A stretch of DNA of 64,000 nt, taken from Isochrysis galbana. Taxonomy: Eukaryota > Haptophyta > Isochrysidales > Isochrysidaceae. Below, piece by piece: positions 40,326 through 49,838 of the stretch. The translations under genes were made by a program, and so were the position numbers. The stretch lies in NCBI GenBank assembly GCA_018136815.1, contig CM030934.1, forward strand, positions 7,447,172-7,511,171, read 5' to 3'. Under the pieces are notes generated by a model that had not been told where the DNA came from, did no database searches, and saw only the letters and a list, made by a program, of their open reading frames with translations. Position 1 is the stretch's first letter. Each line of letters opens with the position of its first letter.

Positions 40326-40917
40326 ACAAGAAATCCTAGAGACCGAGGCCAATGAACGCGATGAGCGTGGTTCGAAAGCGAAACGCCGCGCCCGGGTCAG
40401 GATTGACTTGGATCAGACGAGGGGCATTGACCTCGCGGAGTGGCTTGAGCAAAATCGGAGTAGAGTGCAAAACCGGAGGGCTTTTTATGTGATTCGATCT
40501 AGCCTAGATGTTCGCAAATCGATTTGGAAATTTGGGTTTTTTCAGGACACCAGCCGATTACAAGAATATGTGCATATGTACGGACCCGGTGAATCCAAAT
40601 TGCACATCCTGCTAACGACCGCAAAGGATTCGAATGTTCGTCGCGAAGATAGCTTCATGTACCGACTCGAACTTCGCGTGAAACGCAAGCTAGCTCGCCT
40701 CATCGAGAGGACCAAGCGAGGAGCGGAGCGGGTGGCATGTCCTCTACAGACGATTCGGAGGGTGATCTTCCTCGCTGATGTCGATGTGGTTGGCGCCCTC
40801 GAAACGTTCGGCGCCGTCAACGATGTCCTCACAAGGGTCCAGCTCAACCGCTCGAGGAGGCTCCGTGCCGTCCGAGGTCTCCCCGCCTTGCCCGCTGGGG
40901 TCGGTCGGGGTAGCTAG
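40276..40917 (+). CDS. Basic protein in PolB element, possible GIY-YIG/T5orf172-like fold
   Basis: 213 aa. After a charged N-terminus, residues 69-135 read FYVIRSS, IWKFGFF, SRLQEYVHMYG, KLHILLTTA and a downstream Glu. This order is loosely reminiscent of GIY-YIG-type or T5orf172-like nuclease domains (YxI ... KFGxxxxxxxRL ... E), common in large DNA viruses. Catalytic residues cannot be confirmed by eye. The C-terminus overlaps the antisense zinc-finger ORF by 174 nt. Start by ATG at 40276; fusion to the preceding ORF is an alternative. Confidence 0.5.
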   Translation: MRKRLPRGMRTRSRNLEQEILETEANERDERGSKAKRRARVRIDLDQTRGIDLAEWLEQNRSRVQNRRAFYVIRSSLDVRKSIWKFGFFQDTSRLQEYVHMYGPGESKLHILLTTAKDSNVRREDSFMYRLELRVKRKLARLIERTKRGAERVACPLQTIRRVIFLADVDVVGALETFGAVNDVLTRVQLNRSRRLRAVRGLPALPAGVGRGS

Positions 40918-41121
40918 CGCTTGGGAGTGTCGACGTAAGATGTGCTTCGCTATGTAGCGACGACAGAGGATTTTGTCACAGATTGGACATGACATTGTCT
41001 CTCTCCAACGATGGGCCTCTGCTTCTCGATTGTAACGCTTCCTTCTCAGCTCGTTTTCTCTAAGGCGATTTTCATCAATAGACCTCCACTGTGCCTTTCG
41101 AACCCGGTCGCGCTCCGTCAT
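40744..41121 (-). CDS. C2H2 zinc-finger protein in PolB element
   Basis: 125 aa from the ATG at 41121 (a TTG four codons upstream is in frame). A very basic N-terminus (RKAQWRSIDENRLREN) precedes MSCPICDKILCRRYIAKHI, with spacing C-x2-C-x12-H-x4-H including the following RRH: a classical C2H2 finger. The C-terminus is acidic. It lies downstream of PolB on the same strand with 75 nt between them, and a TGTATAAAAAAATC TATA-like box sits at 41165-41180, between them in the right orientation. Small zinc-finger proteins are common in transpoviron- and virophage-type elements. A DNA-binding or regulatory role is inferred. Confidence 0.65.
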   Translation of the reverse strand: MTERDRVRKAQWRSIDENRLRENELRRKRYNREAEAHRWRETMSCPICDKILCRRYIAKHILRRHSQALATPTDPSGQGGETSDGTEPPRAVELDPCEDIVDGAERFEGANHIDISEEDHPPNRL

Positions 41122-41196
41122 TTTTTTTCTCAAAAACTATTGCTCTTTTACTTTTGTGTAAAGATTTTTTTATACAGCGTCCCTCCACATCACACC

Positions 41197-44100
41197 TTAC
41201 ACGAAACGAACCCACATCACACTCTTTTCTAAGGTATGTACGCTATGATCTTTGCGCGTTTTGAAGGTACAGTTTCCGCCCGCTTGTAGGTCAAACATAT
41301 ACCACGCACCCGTATATAGATGCCGATAAAGAGCCACTACGCTCCCATCAAAGTCACGTTTGGCATGTGCCTTGATGACTTTGGCGGGGACGCGTTTCAT
41401 ACGGAAATGGACGCCTTCATTACCATATTTGTCCCTAAGAACATCGCAATACGTTTTCTTTGCGAGGAAAACGCTTTCAATGGCCACTGGTGTCGTGTCA
41501 CTGTCGCCGATCTTTGCGAAATCACAATGAAACTGACCGAGATCTTTACCTATAAGCTTTCTGCCATACCTTTTCGTAAATTCCTTCGCAACACCCTTAA
41601 TGGCCTCAGATCGTACGTGTAGCGAGTCAGTATCGGTGTAATGCACCGGATAGTCGGCTTCGTCGAAGAGCTCGCTCACTTGATTCATCAACCTCTTGCT
41701 CATGCTGAGAATCTCACAGCTCACATGCACACGATTGAAGCTCTTGTCCAATTCAACGAACAGCTCGACGCGGATGAGGTCGTCGTTAATTGGATTCATG
41801 ATGACGATGCGATCGAAGTTATTTGCCACGAATTCATTCATATCACTAGTCTGTATGTATCGAACTTCAGTATCAATGGGCTTTTGTGAAGTCTTCCCAT
41901 AAGCCGAGTTCATTATCAATTTGTACACCTCCTGTAGAGGGTTCCCTTCCTTTTTCAACTCTGCACGGCGGTTGAATATATACCTTGCCACGTTTCCGAT
42001 TTTGGGGTTGCGACCCTCGTTAAAATAAAAGCCTTTAATGATGTTGCACTCGATTTCTTGAAAGCGGTGCAGATCCTCATACATTACACGATCAACTACG
42101 ACACGATGCCTCTCGAGTCCATTCGTCCAGTTCGCACGTGCCTCTTGAAGAAGTCGTATGCAAGGCAGTGTCAACTCTTTGCCCACCTTCGTGATCTCTA
42201 TTTCGACGAAGAAGCCGTCGACCTTGTCCAAATCGATATCCGGCGTCCAAACCTTGGGCGCACCTTTGAGTATGCCGCCCGGCTTACCATCCCGACCGAG
42301 ATCGTCTAGGAAGGACTGAGCGGAGGGGTAGAGTGATACTGCATCTAAATCATCGAGAGTGCTTGTGCCGTCCGATATGAAGTGATGCTTGGCGTTGTCC
42401 TTCATCATCACCCGCCCACCAATGTTTGCCCTTGCTATGAAATCACGGACGCCTCCACGTAACTCGACTACGCCGTCATATACCTTTTTGTCGAGGTAGA
42501 ACCTGTCTGCCACGCTCGCGATGGTGCAATGACTATACAGATCAATGTCGAAATCTTTGAGGAGCATGCTTCTGAACATTTCATGACCTTGCTTCAACAC
42601 AAGCGTATCGATTTCGCAATAACGACTGCTATAGCGGATAAGGTCGAATTTGTCAGGCTCGATTTCACATCCCCACTCTGTCATGTTCTTGAACAGGATC
42701 TCACGATCATCGTCCGAGGTCACCTCCCTAAGCAATTTGGCTCTCGACACAAAGCCGTTATTCCTTCCGAACACGAACTCATGAGTCATTAGATGATGAG
42801 GCATGTATTCTTTGTGTCGCTCGAACTTGAACATCTTCGGAAAGTTTGCTAGCGCATTCGGTATCATCTTGTATGTATCGCGAAATAGGAGGTGAATAGC
42901 TCTCACTTGACCATCTTTCTCCTCCGAGTATTTGGCTCTAGCTGAATAAACATCCGTACCCCGCTCGATTGTATCAATCCGACTCAGTTTTGATATGATC
43001 TGCGCTAGATCGTATGTTAAATTATGGACCATCACGCGAGCTGTGAGATCCCTCTTCCCTTGAAAGTCCATTGGGCCGAAGTTCCTGTTCGCGCGATCGA
43101 TCATCCAACTGAAAGCCATCTTGATCGGATCCTCGCAGTCACGAATGGTTGCCGAGAATGTCTCGCCGTCGGGACCGCCCTCCGTGACCGAGACGGCGTA
43201 GCACCTATGCTTGTCGAATGGACAAGTCTCCGTATCCAGATAGAAATCTCCGTGGCATCTATGCACCGTGATTGAGTTCATGACCTCTGTGAAGCGCTGT
43301 TTATTGTTAAGACCGAGTCGTGTAAATTTTTTCTTTAGTCGCTCACCCTCTACCTCGTCCATACCCATGATCTCTTTCAACTTTTCCCTTACTTTTCTAG
43401 TGTTGTTACCATCCGTTTTACCCATCTTGTCATGCTTTAGTCGAACATCGCCGTCGCTTATGATAAGCTCGTCGCCGAACTCTAGCTTGCTCACATTTCG
43501 CCATTCTATGTGCTTGTACACTCGTTCATCATTGCAGCTCAGTGGCTTCAACAAATCCGGGATCTTGAACATGAGCTTCAGCAACTCCCAACTGTCGAGT
43601 CCGGATTGCTTTTGATTGACGCGACGATTAGCATCGATGAACTCCCACCATCGCTCCTTATGCTTAAGCTCTTGGAAGTGCTTCAGAGCATAGCTCGTGA
43701 TGCCAGTAGGAATGATTGGAATGTAATGATCTTCAATCAGCGCAATGGTCTTGATGTTGGTACCCTTGCCGATCTTCGTCAAATTCTTGTCGCCTAGCGT
43801 GCGCACATGAAGTTGGATCCCATCTACATTATCGTCGAGAATGTACTTGATGTTCGTTCGTGAAATCTTACTGCGCATGAACTTACGCTTGATGCTGTCA
43901 ATGAGTGCCTCGTCTACGCCCGACTCTTGAAGAGCGTTGATTAGACATGGTGTTGTATAATTTTTAGCGCTTGTGTGACGCTCGTAAAGTTGGATCTTCT
44001 CGAGTATCGGAAGCGCGTATTCGCGGAATTCCCCGCACCCAATCACGTCGAAATCGATCCACCACTTCAAAAATTCGCCTCCGGGGCGGGACCACCTACC

Positions 44101-44541
44101 ATTTCGGCTCACTGCACGAATCTCTATCGTCAATGGACCGCTGGCGCTCTCAATGAGCTCCTCCGTAGCTTGGAAGTCGCTATTCATATGATACTCTTCT
44201 TCCTCGGGGTAATAACCATGGATGAGACGATGTATGTAGTCTTTACTAATCGTACGATACTCTTCAATAATCGTCCGACGTCGACCCGAGCCAATGGGCG
44301 CACTCAAACGCATAATGTATTTTTGCTGCAGAGCTGAGTCTGCATAACGTCCTATAATGTGAATCAACTCAAGAGATGTCTCCACAATAAAACGTGCGTT
44401 GGGCGGCGGAGGACCTGAGCGCGTGAACCCTTCTGCACGAAGCTGGCGGTTCCAGCGCCGTTTATCTCTGGCTGTGACATTTTGCTGAGAAGCGCCGTAG
44501 CGGAACTCTCCATCGATGTCCGCTGGTTGCTGTGATGACAT
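41197..44541 (-). CDS. Protein-primed family B DNA polymerase
   Basis: 1114 aa, intact. The 3'-5' exonuclease motifs are present: ExoI FYLDTET (D436, E438), ExoII HNLTYD (N507, D511) and ExoIII YCEID (Y641, D645). Polymerase motifs: A DLDAVSLYPS (733-740), B KLIMNSAYG (874-882), C YTDTDS (968-973), and the late KKTY motif (1028-1031). The spacing and the SLYPS/NSAYG/YTDTDS set are those of the protein-primed PolB branch (phi29, adenovirus, Polintons, linear plasmids). About 430 N-terminal residues of no recognised domain could include a terminal-protein-like region. It would replicate a linear element from its inverted ends, matching the TIRs. Codon use is AT-richer than that of neighbours. 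The start ATG at 44541 follows a CCTATATC TATA-like sequence. Confidence 0.95.
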   Translation of the reverse strand: MSSQQPADIDGEFRYGASQQNVTARDKRRWNRQLRAEGFTRSGPPPPNARFIVETSLELIHIIGRYADSALQQKYIMRLSAPIGSGRRRTIIEEYRTISKDYIHRLIHGYYPEEEEYHMNSDFQATEELIESASGPLTIEIRAVSRNGRWSRPGGEFLKWWIDFDVIGCGEFREYALPILEKIQLYERHTSAKNYTTPCLINALQESGVDEALIDSIKRKFMRSKISRTNIKYILDDNVDGIQLHVRTLGDKNLTKIGKGTNIKTIALIEDHYIPIIPTGITSYALKHFQELKHKERWWEFIDANRRVNQKQSGLDSWELLKLMFKIPDLLKPLSCNDERVYKHIEWRNVSKLEFGDELIISDGDVRLKHDKMGKTDGNNTRKVREKLKEIMGMDEVEGERLKKKFTRLGLNNKQRFTEVMNSITVHRCHGDFYLDTETCPFDKHRCYAVSVTEGGPDGETFSATIRDCEDPIKMAFSWMIDRANRNFGPMDFQGKRDLTARVMVHNLTYDLAQIISKLSRIDTIERGTDVYSARAKYSEEKDGQVRAIHLLFRDTYKMIPNALANFPKMFKFERHKEYMPHHLMTHEFVFGRNNGFVSRAKLLREVTSDDDREILFKNMTEWGCEIEPDKFDLIRYSSRYCEIDTLVLKQGHEMFRSMLLKDFDIDLYSHCTIASVADRFYLDKKVYDGVVELRGGVRDFIARANIGGRVMMKDNAKHHFISDGTSTLDDLDAVSLYPSAQSFLDDLGRDGKPGGILKGAPKVWTPDIDLDKVDGFFVEIEITKVGKELTLPCIRLLQEARANWTNGLERHRVVVDRVMYEDLHRFQEIECNIIKGFYFNEGRNPKIGNVARYIFNRRAELKKEGNPLQEVYKLIMNSAYGKTSQKPIDTEVRYIQTSDMNEFVANNFDRIVIMNPINDDLIRVELFVELDKSFNRVHVSCEILSMSKRLMNQVSELFDEADYPVHYTDTDSLHVRSEAIKGVAKEFTKRYGRKLIGKDLGQFHCDFAKIGDSDTTPVAIESVFLAKKTYCDVLRDKYGNEGVHFRMKRVPAKVIKAHAKRDFDGSVVALYRHLYTGAWYMFDLQAGGNCTFKTRKDHSVHTLEKSVMWVRFV

Positions 44542-44739
44542 GATGGTTGGTGCTCTTTGATATAGGGGAGAGAAAATTTTTCACCCGATGTCCCACTTTT
44601 GGTAGAAGTTATAAAACTTCCGACCGAGCACCCTCACCTTACCTATAGGAACAGAAAAAAGTTGCCCGCGTCCCCCGCCACCCACCCCTTCGTGACCGAC
44701 CTGCCACCATTCGTGAACGGTCTGCCACCCCACCCCCGG

Positions 44740-44973
44740 CTGCGTGCGGCTGCGTGCGCCTGTGTCAGCCCACCTGCGACCACCTGCACCCACACGCGCG
44801 CATCTGCACACACACGCGCTGGCGCCTTCCTCGATCACCACACAGCTGCGCTGCGTCGAGCCAGCTGCGCTGCGTCGAGCCATGAAGCAACAAAGTAGCA
44901 GGACGGGGCGGGCGGGCGGATGCGTGCCGCTGTGACAGGACACATGCGACCACCTGCAGGCACACGCACGCAT

Positions 44974-45008
<35 letters not shown>

Positions 45009-45065
45009 CGCACCTTCCTCGAGACCCACACAGCTGCGATGAGTACACCTAACTGCGCTGCGTCG
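44740..45065. repeat. 190-bp tandem duplication with CA microsatellite inside the PolB element
   Basis: Two copies of a unit with CGACCACCTGCA-CACACGC, CGCATCTGCACACACACGC and CACCTTCCTCGA-ACCACACAGCTGCG. The second carries a (CA)n run at 44976-45004. Confidence 0.8.
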
Positions 45066-45144
45066 CTGGAAGGATGCATGAAACTAAGGGTAGCTCGACG
45101 GGGCGGGCGGGCGGTAAGGACGCTGCAGCACCCTACTCCCACCA

Positions 45145-45904
45145 AAGGGGATGCTGTTTGGGCTCCACTCTTAGGATCCGAGTCGCTACGCGCCTCGAAT
45201 CGTCGGGCCTGCGGCCCTCCCCATGGGGATGCTCAACCCCTCTGTAGGTCATAAAGGGGATGCTGTTTGGGCTCCACTCTTAGGATCCGAGTCGCTACGC
45301 GCCTCGAATCAGGATCCGAGTCGCTACGCGCCTCGAATCGTCGGGCCTGCGGCCCTCCCATGGGATGCTCAACCCCTCTGTAGGTCATAAAGGGGATGCT
45401 GTTTGGGCTCAACTCTTAGGATCCGAGTCGCTACGCGCCTCGAATCGTCGGGCCTGCGGCCCTCCCATGGGATGCTCAACCCCTCTGTAGGTCATAAAGG
45501 GGATGCTGTTTGGGCTCCACTCTTAGGATCCGAGTCGCTACGCGCCTCGAATCGTCGGGCCTGCGGCCCTCCCATGGGATGCTCAACCCCTCTGTAGGTC
45601 ATAAAGGGGATGCTGTTTGGGCTCCACTCTTAGGATCCGAGTCGCTACGCGCCTCGAATCAGGATCCGAGTCGCTACGCGCCTCGAATCGTCGGGCCTGC
45701 GGCCCTCCCCATGGGGATGCTCTACCCCTCTGTAGGTCATAAAGGGGATGCTGTTTGGGCTCCACTCTTAGGATCCGAGTCGCTACGCGCCTCGAATCGT
45801 CGGGCCTGCGGCCCTCCCCCATGGGGATGCTCAACTCCCTCCACAGCCCATTTTTCTGCCCCAGTGAGTTAGTGTGGATTTCAGCCCGGGTTCCCTATTC
45901 ATCC
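45145..45904. repeat. Right TIR tandem array, six 107-bp units
   Basis: Units (AAAGGGGATGCTGTTTGGG) start at about 45145, 45253, 45390, 45497, 45604 and 45741. They are inverted relative to the left array, with the same 28-30-bp internal duplication in two units. It is two units longer than the left TIR. Confidence 0.92.
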
Positions 45905-46140
45905 AGTGCCCATGGACCATGGAGCAGCCGCTGTCGAAGCGGCCGCGTCCGCCCACCGAGGCCGAGCAGGTGCGTGCGACTCCGGTCGCGCCACATGCAT
46001 GGCCCGTGACCCCGGCCACACCACCCATGGCAGCCATGCTGGCCTCCCCCATGGGGGGCAGCAGGCTGCTGGCAGCACCCCATCAATGCCAGGCTCAAAC
46101 CGCCACCCTTCAGAGGATGCAACTTGAGGTTCCCTTTTTT
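45905..46140 (+). repeat. MERAG-family repeat, right half of the split copy
   Basis: Resumes at AGTGCCCATGGACCATGGAGC. The frame reads LSKRPRPPTEAEQ followed by CAG/GTGCGTGCG. It ends in GATGCAACTTGAGGTTCCC, a terminus also seen at 56712-56735. Confidence 0.8.
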
Positions 46141-46170
46141 TTAGCCCCCCACATTGCCTTTTTCTACACC

Positions 46171-46700
46171 TTATACAATTCTAACCTTCACCACCCCCAA
46201 GCGGGGATCAGCAGGTGAGACCAAGAGCGCGTGCTGACTACCTACCAGACGGCCGGAAGGTGCCATCCAAGGTGGCACACGAGCTGTTGCGCAATTAGAG
46301 TGCCCTCCTAGGGCGGCGCCAACGTCGCACAAATGAGAGAACGCCAGAACGCGCCTTGCTGGGAAGGGACTGCGGCAATGCGCAGCATACAGCCTACGGG
46401 CGTGGCATCTACGAGCCAGCAGTGAGCCGAGGAGGCGCATCGGAGCGTGAGGACCTCATCGAGAGTGAGGTTCCACAACACGCTCTGCATCGCCTCAGCG
46501 AAGTCGCGTTCCGTCAAAAGAGGGCCAGGTGATGACGTGTAGCAGAGGAGCCCCATCGTCTCAATCATGTGTGTGTGGGTGAAAGTGACTTTCATGGGGG
46601 GACCTCTTCGGATGGATCAACTCCCCCAGTATGACTGAAATCTTGTTGTGGGACGCCTAGGTGTTTCGTGACGGGTTTTATGTGCTTGTTTTCTTTTTAG
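46171..46700 (-). pseudogene. Possible retroelement scrap
   Basis: Minus frame 46308-46595 (MKVTFTHTHMIETMGLL...PLLTERDFAEAMQS) vaguely resembles the sPFxLLYG/REIRDYAETMHS integrase stretch of the remnant at 12425-12665, but no catalytic motif is present. Followed at about 46665-46685 by the 21-bp motif shared with 15064-15084. Confidence 0.3.
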
Positions 46701-47094
46701 GTAGCCATACTAATATTATTATATCACGCCCCCCCCCCCCCGCCCCTCTCAACACGCGGTAGCTCCCAGCTACGCGGACTGAGTTTTCATCTTCTTCGTC
46801 TTTTTCTCACATCCCTCTTCCTCGATCCTATTGTCGATGTTCTGCTGGCAGGCCACAGAGAATCGCCTCAAAGCTAAGAGTAAAGGCACCCGTGCCGCTT
46901 GATACTCTTAGACTTTATGTAGAGTACTCCTTGTGAGAGATCGCTTTTTCTTCACGTACTATGAGTATATCCAGAGCGAGGTTTGAGTGAAACGTCGCTG
47001 CTTCTTCCACTTCGTTCCTCTTCTCTCTCTTCCCCTGTGTGCACCTCTTGTTGAGCTGTGCGTCTGTCCGAACGAGGAAGGTGGGGAGAGAGGG

Positions 47095-47165
47095 AGAGGG
47101 TACTCTCCAGGGTGGAGAGAGGAAAGAGGAGAGAGGAGAGAGGAAAGAGGAGAGAGGAGAGCGCT
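47095..47165 (+). repeat. GA-rich tract in the MFS transporter leader
   Basis: GGAGAGAGGAAAGAGGAGAG units repeated, about 130-200 nt upstream of the start codon. Confidence 0.85.
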
Positions 47166-47293
47166 GCACCCCGCCCGCGCTCCCCAGCAAGCGCGAGGCG
47201 GGAGGCGCAGGGTGGCGCCGCCGCGGGCTCGCCGGCCTCTCCCCTACGCGCCCGCTCCGCTTTCCCCCCACCCCCAAATCCCCCCCTTGCGCG

Positions 47294-49130
47294 ATGCCGG
47301 CGGTCGCAAGGCGCTCGCCGCTCCTACTTCCTGCCGCCGACAAGAACAACTTCCCGCTGCCGCCGCTCCACCGCTTCAACCACAACGTGGCGCTGCTGCT
47401 GATGATGCGCATCGTCTCAGGGCTGCACACCTCTCTCTGGAGTGGAACTGTGCTCGCCTCTTATCTGTATGTTCTCATGGGATCGAACGCATACGCTGGA
47501 TACGTCGAGGCGGCCATGGGCGTCGCAAACCTCGTCTTCGCGCTGCCCGCCGGCTACTTTGCTGACCGGTTCTCGCGCTCAAAGGTCATCGCGGTCGGCG
47601 GATGGTGCGTGCCTGTTGCGGCAGGGCTGACCTGCACCGCCGTCATCATTGGGGTGCAGCGCAAGGAGGCGGTGGAGGCGCTACACTCCGTCGACATGCC
47701 GGGCGGCGGGACGCCCGCGCTGAGGGACAACCTTCAGCTGCCATTCTGGCTTTTTGTGGCCGCCCTCGCCACATGGGGCTTTGTTCAAGCGGTGCAAAAT
47801 GGCGCCGCCCAGGCGCTCTTTGCCGATTCCGTGCTGCCCGGCGAGCGATCCCGCTACTATATGTATTCATTTGTGGTCTTTCTCGTGGCGTCGACGCTCG
47901 GTCCGGTCGTGTCCATCGTCATGTTCATCGTCCATGGCAACGACTGGGAGCTCACCTCGTTACGCAACGTCTTCCTTGCTGGGATGATTGTCTCCCTGCC
48001 AAACTGGGTCATCATGTCCGCCTTTTCGGACAAGAAGATGCTTGACGAGGTGGCACCCGCTGACACGCCGTCAGCCGAACAGACTTCGACGGCCGAGTCA
48101 TCCCCGCGCGCATGCGCTGAGGGCGCCACCGTCTCGGACGCGGGCTGCGTGGAGGAGGGCGCAGCACGTCCACGACCACCACCGCACACTCGCAGCTTTT
48201 TTCATCCGACGCACTCGCATGAACGCTACGCTTGGGCCGTGCGGTACCTCATGTTTGCCTCTTCAACGCTTCTGGGTGTCGGCTCAGGGATGACCGTCAA
48301 GTTTTTCCCTCTCTTCTTCAAGAACAACTGTCAGATGTGCGTGCGCCGCTGTGGCACTGAGTTCGTTCTTGCAAGGCACTGCCAGACCAGTCGGATCCGA
48401 GGCCCACGCGCGCGGCGGACCGACCACCTGTCCGACCCCGTCTCCCTATGGCAGGTCTCCAGTGAGCGTTCAAGTAGTTTACGCCATCCTCCCTCTCGCT
48501 ATGGCCATCGCCTCAAGCGCGAGCACTCGCCTCTCTCGGCGCATTGGCCGCGTGCAGATGGTCCTCCTCGCCCGTGTGACGGGCATCTTGCTATTGTGTG
48601 CCCTGGCCTTCTTAGCCGACTTTTGGCTAGTCGAGTCGGCGCGAGGGAAGCCCGTACCAACGGGCAAGGTGCTCGTCACCGTGGGGCTCTTTTTGGTGCG
48701 CACGGCGCTGATGAACTCAGTGCAGCCGCTCAATTCCTCCATCATGATGGACTTCACTCCTCGTAGGTCTCGTGCCCGTTGGCAGTCGATGACCTCGATT
48801 GTGCGCTTCGGTTGGTGTGGCTCGGCAGCGCTCGGCGGCGTGCTGGCGGATCGCTTCGGCTACTCATTCACCTTTCTCATTACGGCCGGTATTCAAATGA
48901 TGGGCGCCTTCCTCCAGCTGCTCCTGCTTCCACTCGTCCCCGTCAAGGAGGGGCCTAATATATTGGGCGGTAGCGAGCCATCTTCGTTCGTGCGCGAAGC
49001 GGGCGGACGCAGCATCCCAGGCGGAGAAGGGCTCGAGCCCCTCGATGCGGCGCGCGTACGGCCAGATGTCCATTTGGCCGAGCGGAGAGAGGAGCATTTG
49101 ATACGCAGAAGTGATTCGTCGTGCGATTGA
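47294..49130 (+). CDS. Major facilitator superfamily transporter, two exons
   Basis: Model: join(47294..48336, 48455..49130), 572 aa. The GT-AG intron (AT/GTGCGT ... GGCAG/G, phase 2) rejoins NNCQM/SPVSVQVVYAILPL. About 12 hydrophobic segments occur in two halves separated by a hydrophilic Ser/Glu/Ala-rich loop (about residues 258-320). The first half has AGYVEAAMGVANLVFALPAG followed by YFADRFSRSKV, the MFS loop 2-3 signature (G-x3-D-R-x2-R/K). The second half has RLSRRIGR, DFTPRRSRARWQ and LGGVLADRFGYSFTFLITA. The family is common in protists and its substrate is not known. The start codon is chosen at MPAVARRSP because upstream sequence is a GA-rich low-complexity leader. Probably a plasma-membrane or endomembrane carrier. 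Confidence 0.88.
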
Positions 49131-49838
49131 TCTGTGTCGTACCATCATGTTGCTGCCTCAGGAGCAATTGGCGGCGCCTGCGAATTGTGGGGCCACAACC
49201 ACGTCGCCTCGTGTGTCATTCTTTACCAGTCCGTGTTTCATCCTTCTCCTCGTCACAAAGGACTCAATTCGATTATCCGTCCCTCTTGAACTTCACAAGG
49301 GCCTCTGATAGGCGGAGCCATGAGCTGGAATGATGTGGCGCCAAAGGTTCGCACGATACCCCTCCCTCGTCCGCTTGCCCCTCCAGTCAGCCAATTCTAT
49401 TTGCTCGAGATCAGGGCTAGCTTTACAAACTCTCTCCTTCTCCCCGGATGTCTGCTGGTGCCGACCCCCGCCACATCGGCCGGCTAACTCGAGAAACATG
49501 AATTGGCGTTTGCCGATCCTCAAGATCCGGGTAAGGAACCCGTGGGATATGGGTGCTCGGAAGAGGTGGCGAGACCATTGATATGGGAGTATCACGTTCA
49601 TGCACGCGCACGCGAATGGAGGGCTTTTGAGTGGAGAACTAACGGGCTGTGCCTTGGCTAGCAGTCGGAATGTTGCGATAATGGCCGTTCCTTGATGTGG
49701 TGGAGTCGGAAAGCGCGGCTCGGCGTGATAGAGAAGAGAAGTTGTGTTGGAAGTGTGGTGGCAGAGTACAACGGCGAGCTGCCGATGAGCTGTGCATGGG
49801 ACTGTTTCTAGTTTCAAGGTCTTGAACTACTCCCTTCC
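49131..49838. other. 3' flank of MFS gene, no gene recognised
   Basis: A 174-aa minus-strand open frame (49293-49817) has no recognised motif and is not annotated as a gene. Confidence 0.4.

Larger units (their letters stand above)
39114..45904. mobile_element. 6.8-kb TIR element encoding a protein-primed family B DNA polymerase
   Basis: Both ends read GGATGAATAGGGAACCCGGG inward. The inverted terminal repeats are 547 bp (left, 39114-39660) and about 760 bp (right, 45145-45904) and are built of 107-bp tandem units. The interior encodes PolB (minus), a C2H2 finger protein (minus), a possible nuclease-like ORF and a small helical ORF (plus), and is visibly AT-richer than the host DNA. It is inserted in a MERAG repeat copy. 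No retroviral-type integrase, capsid, packaging ATPase or protease is seen, unlike Polintons/Mavericks, and the size is half or less of theirs. It resembles a linear-plasmid or Polinton-derived replicon. No target duplication is evident. Confidence 0.88.

Noticed and set aside
47039-47293. Upstream in-frame extension of the MFS transporter
   Set aside because: Encoded by GA-rich leader sequence with R/E/G bias; the first membrane segment follows the ATG at 47294.
49293-49817. 174-codon minus-strand frame downstream of the MFS gene
   Set aside because: No motif, no leader or membrane pattern, and unclear composition.
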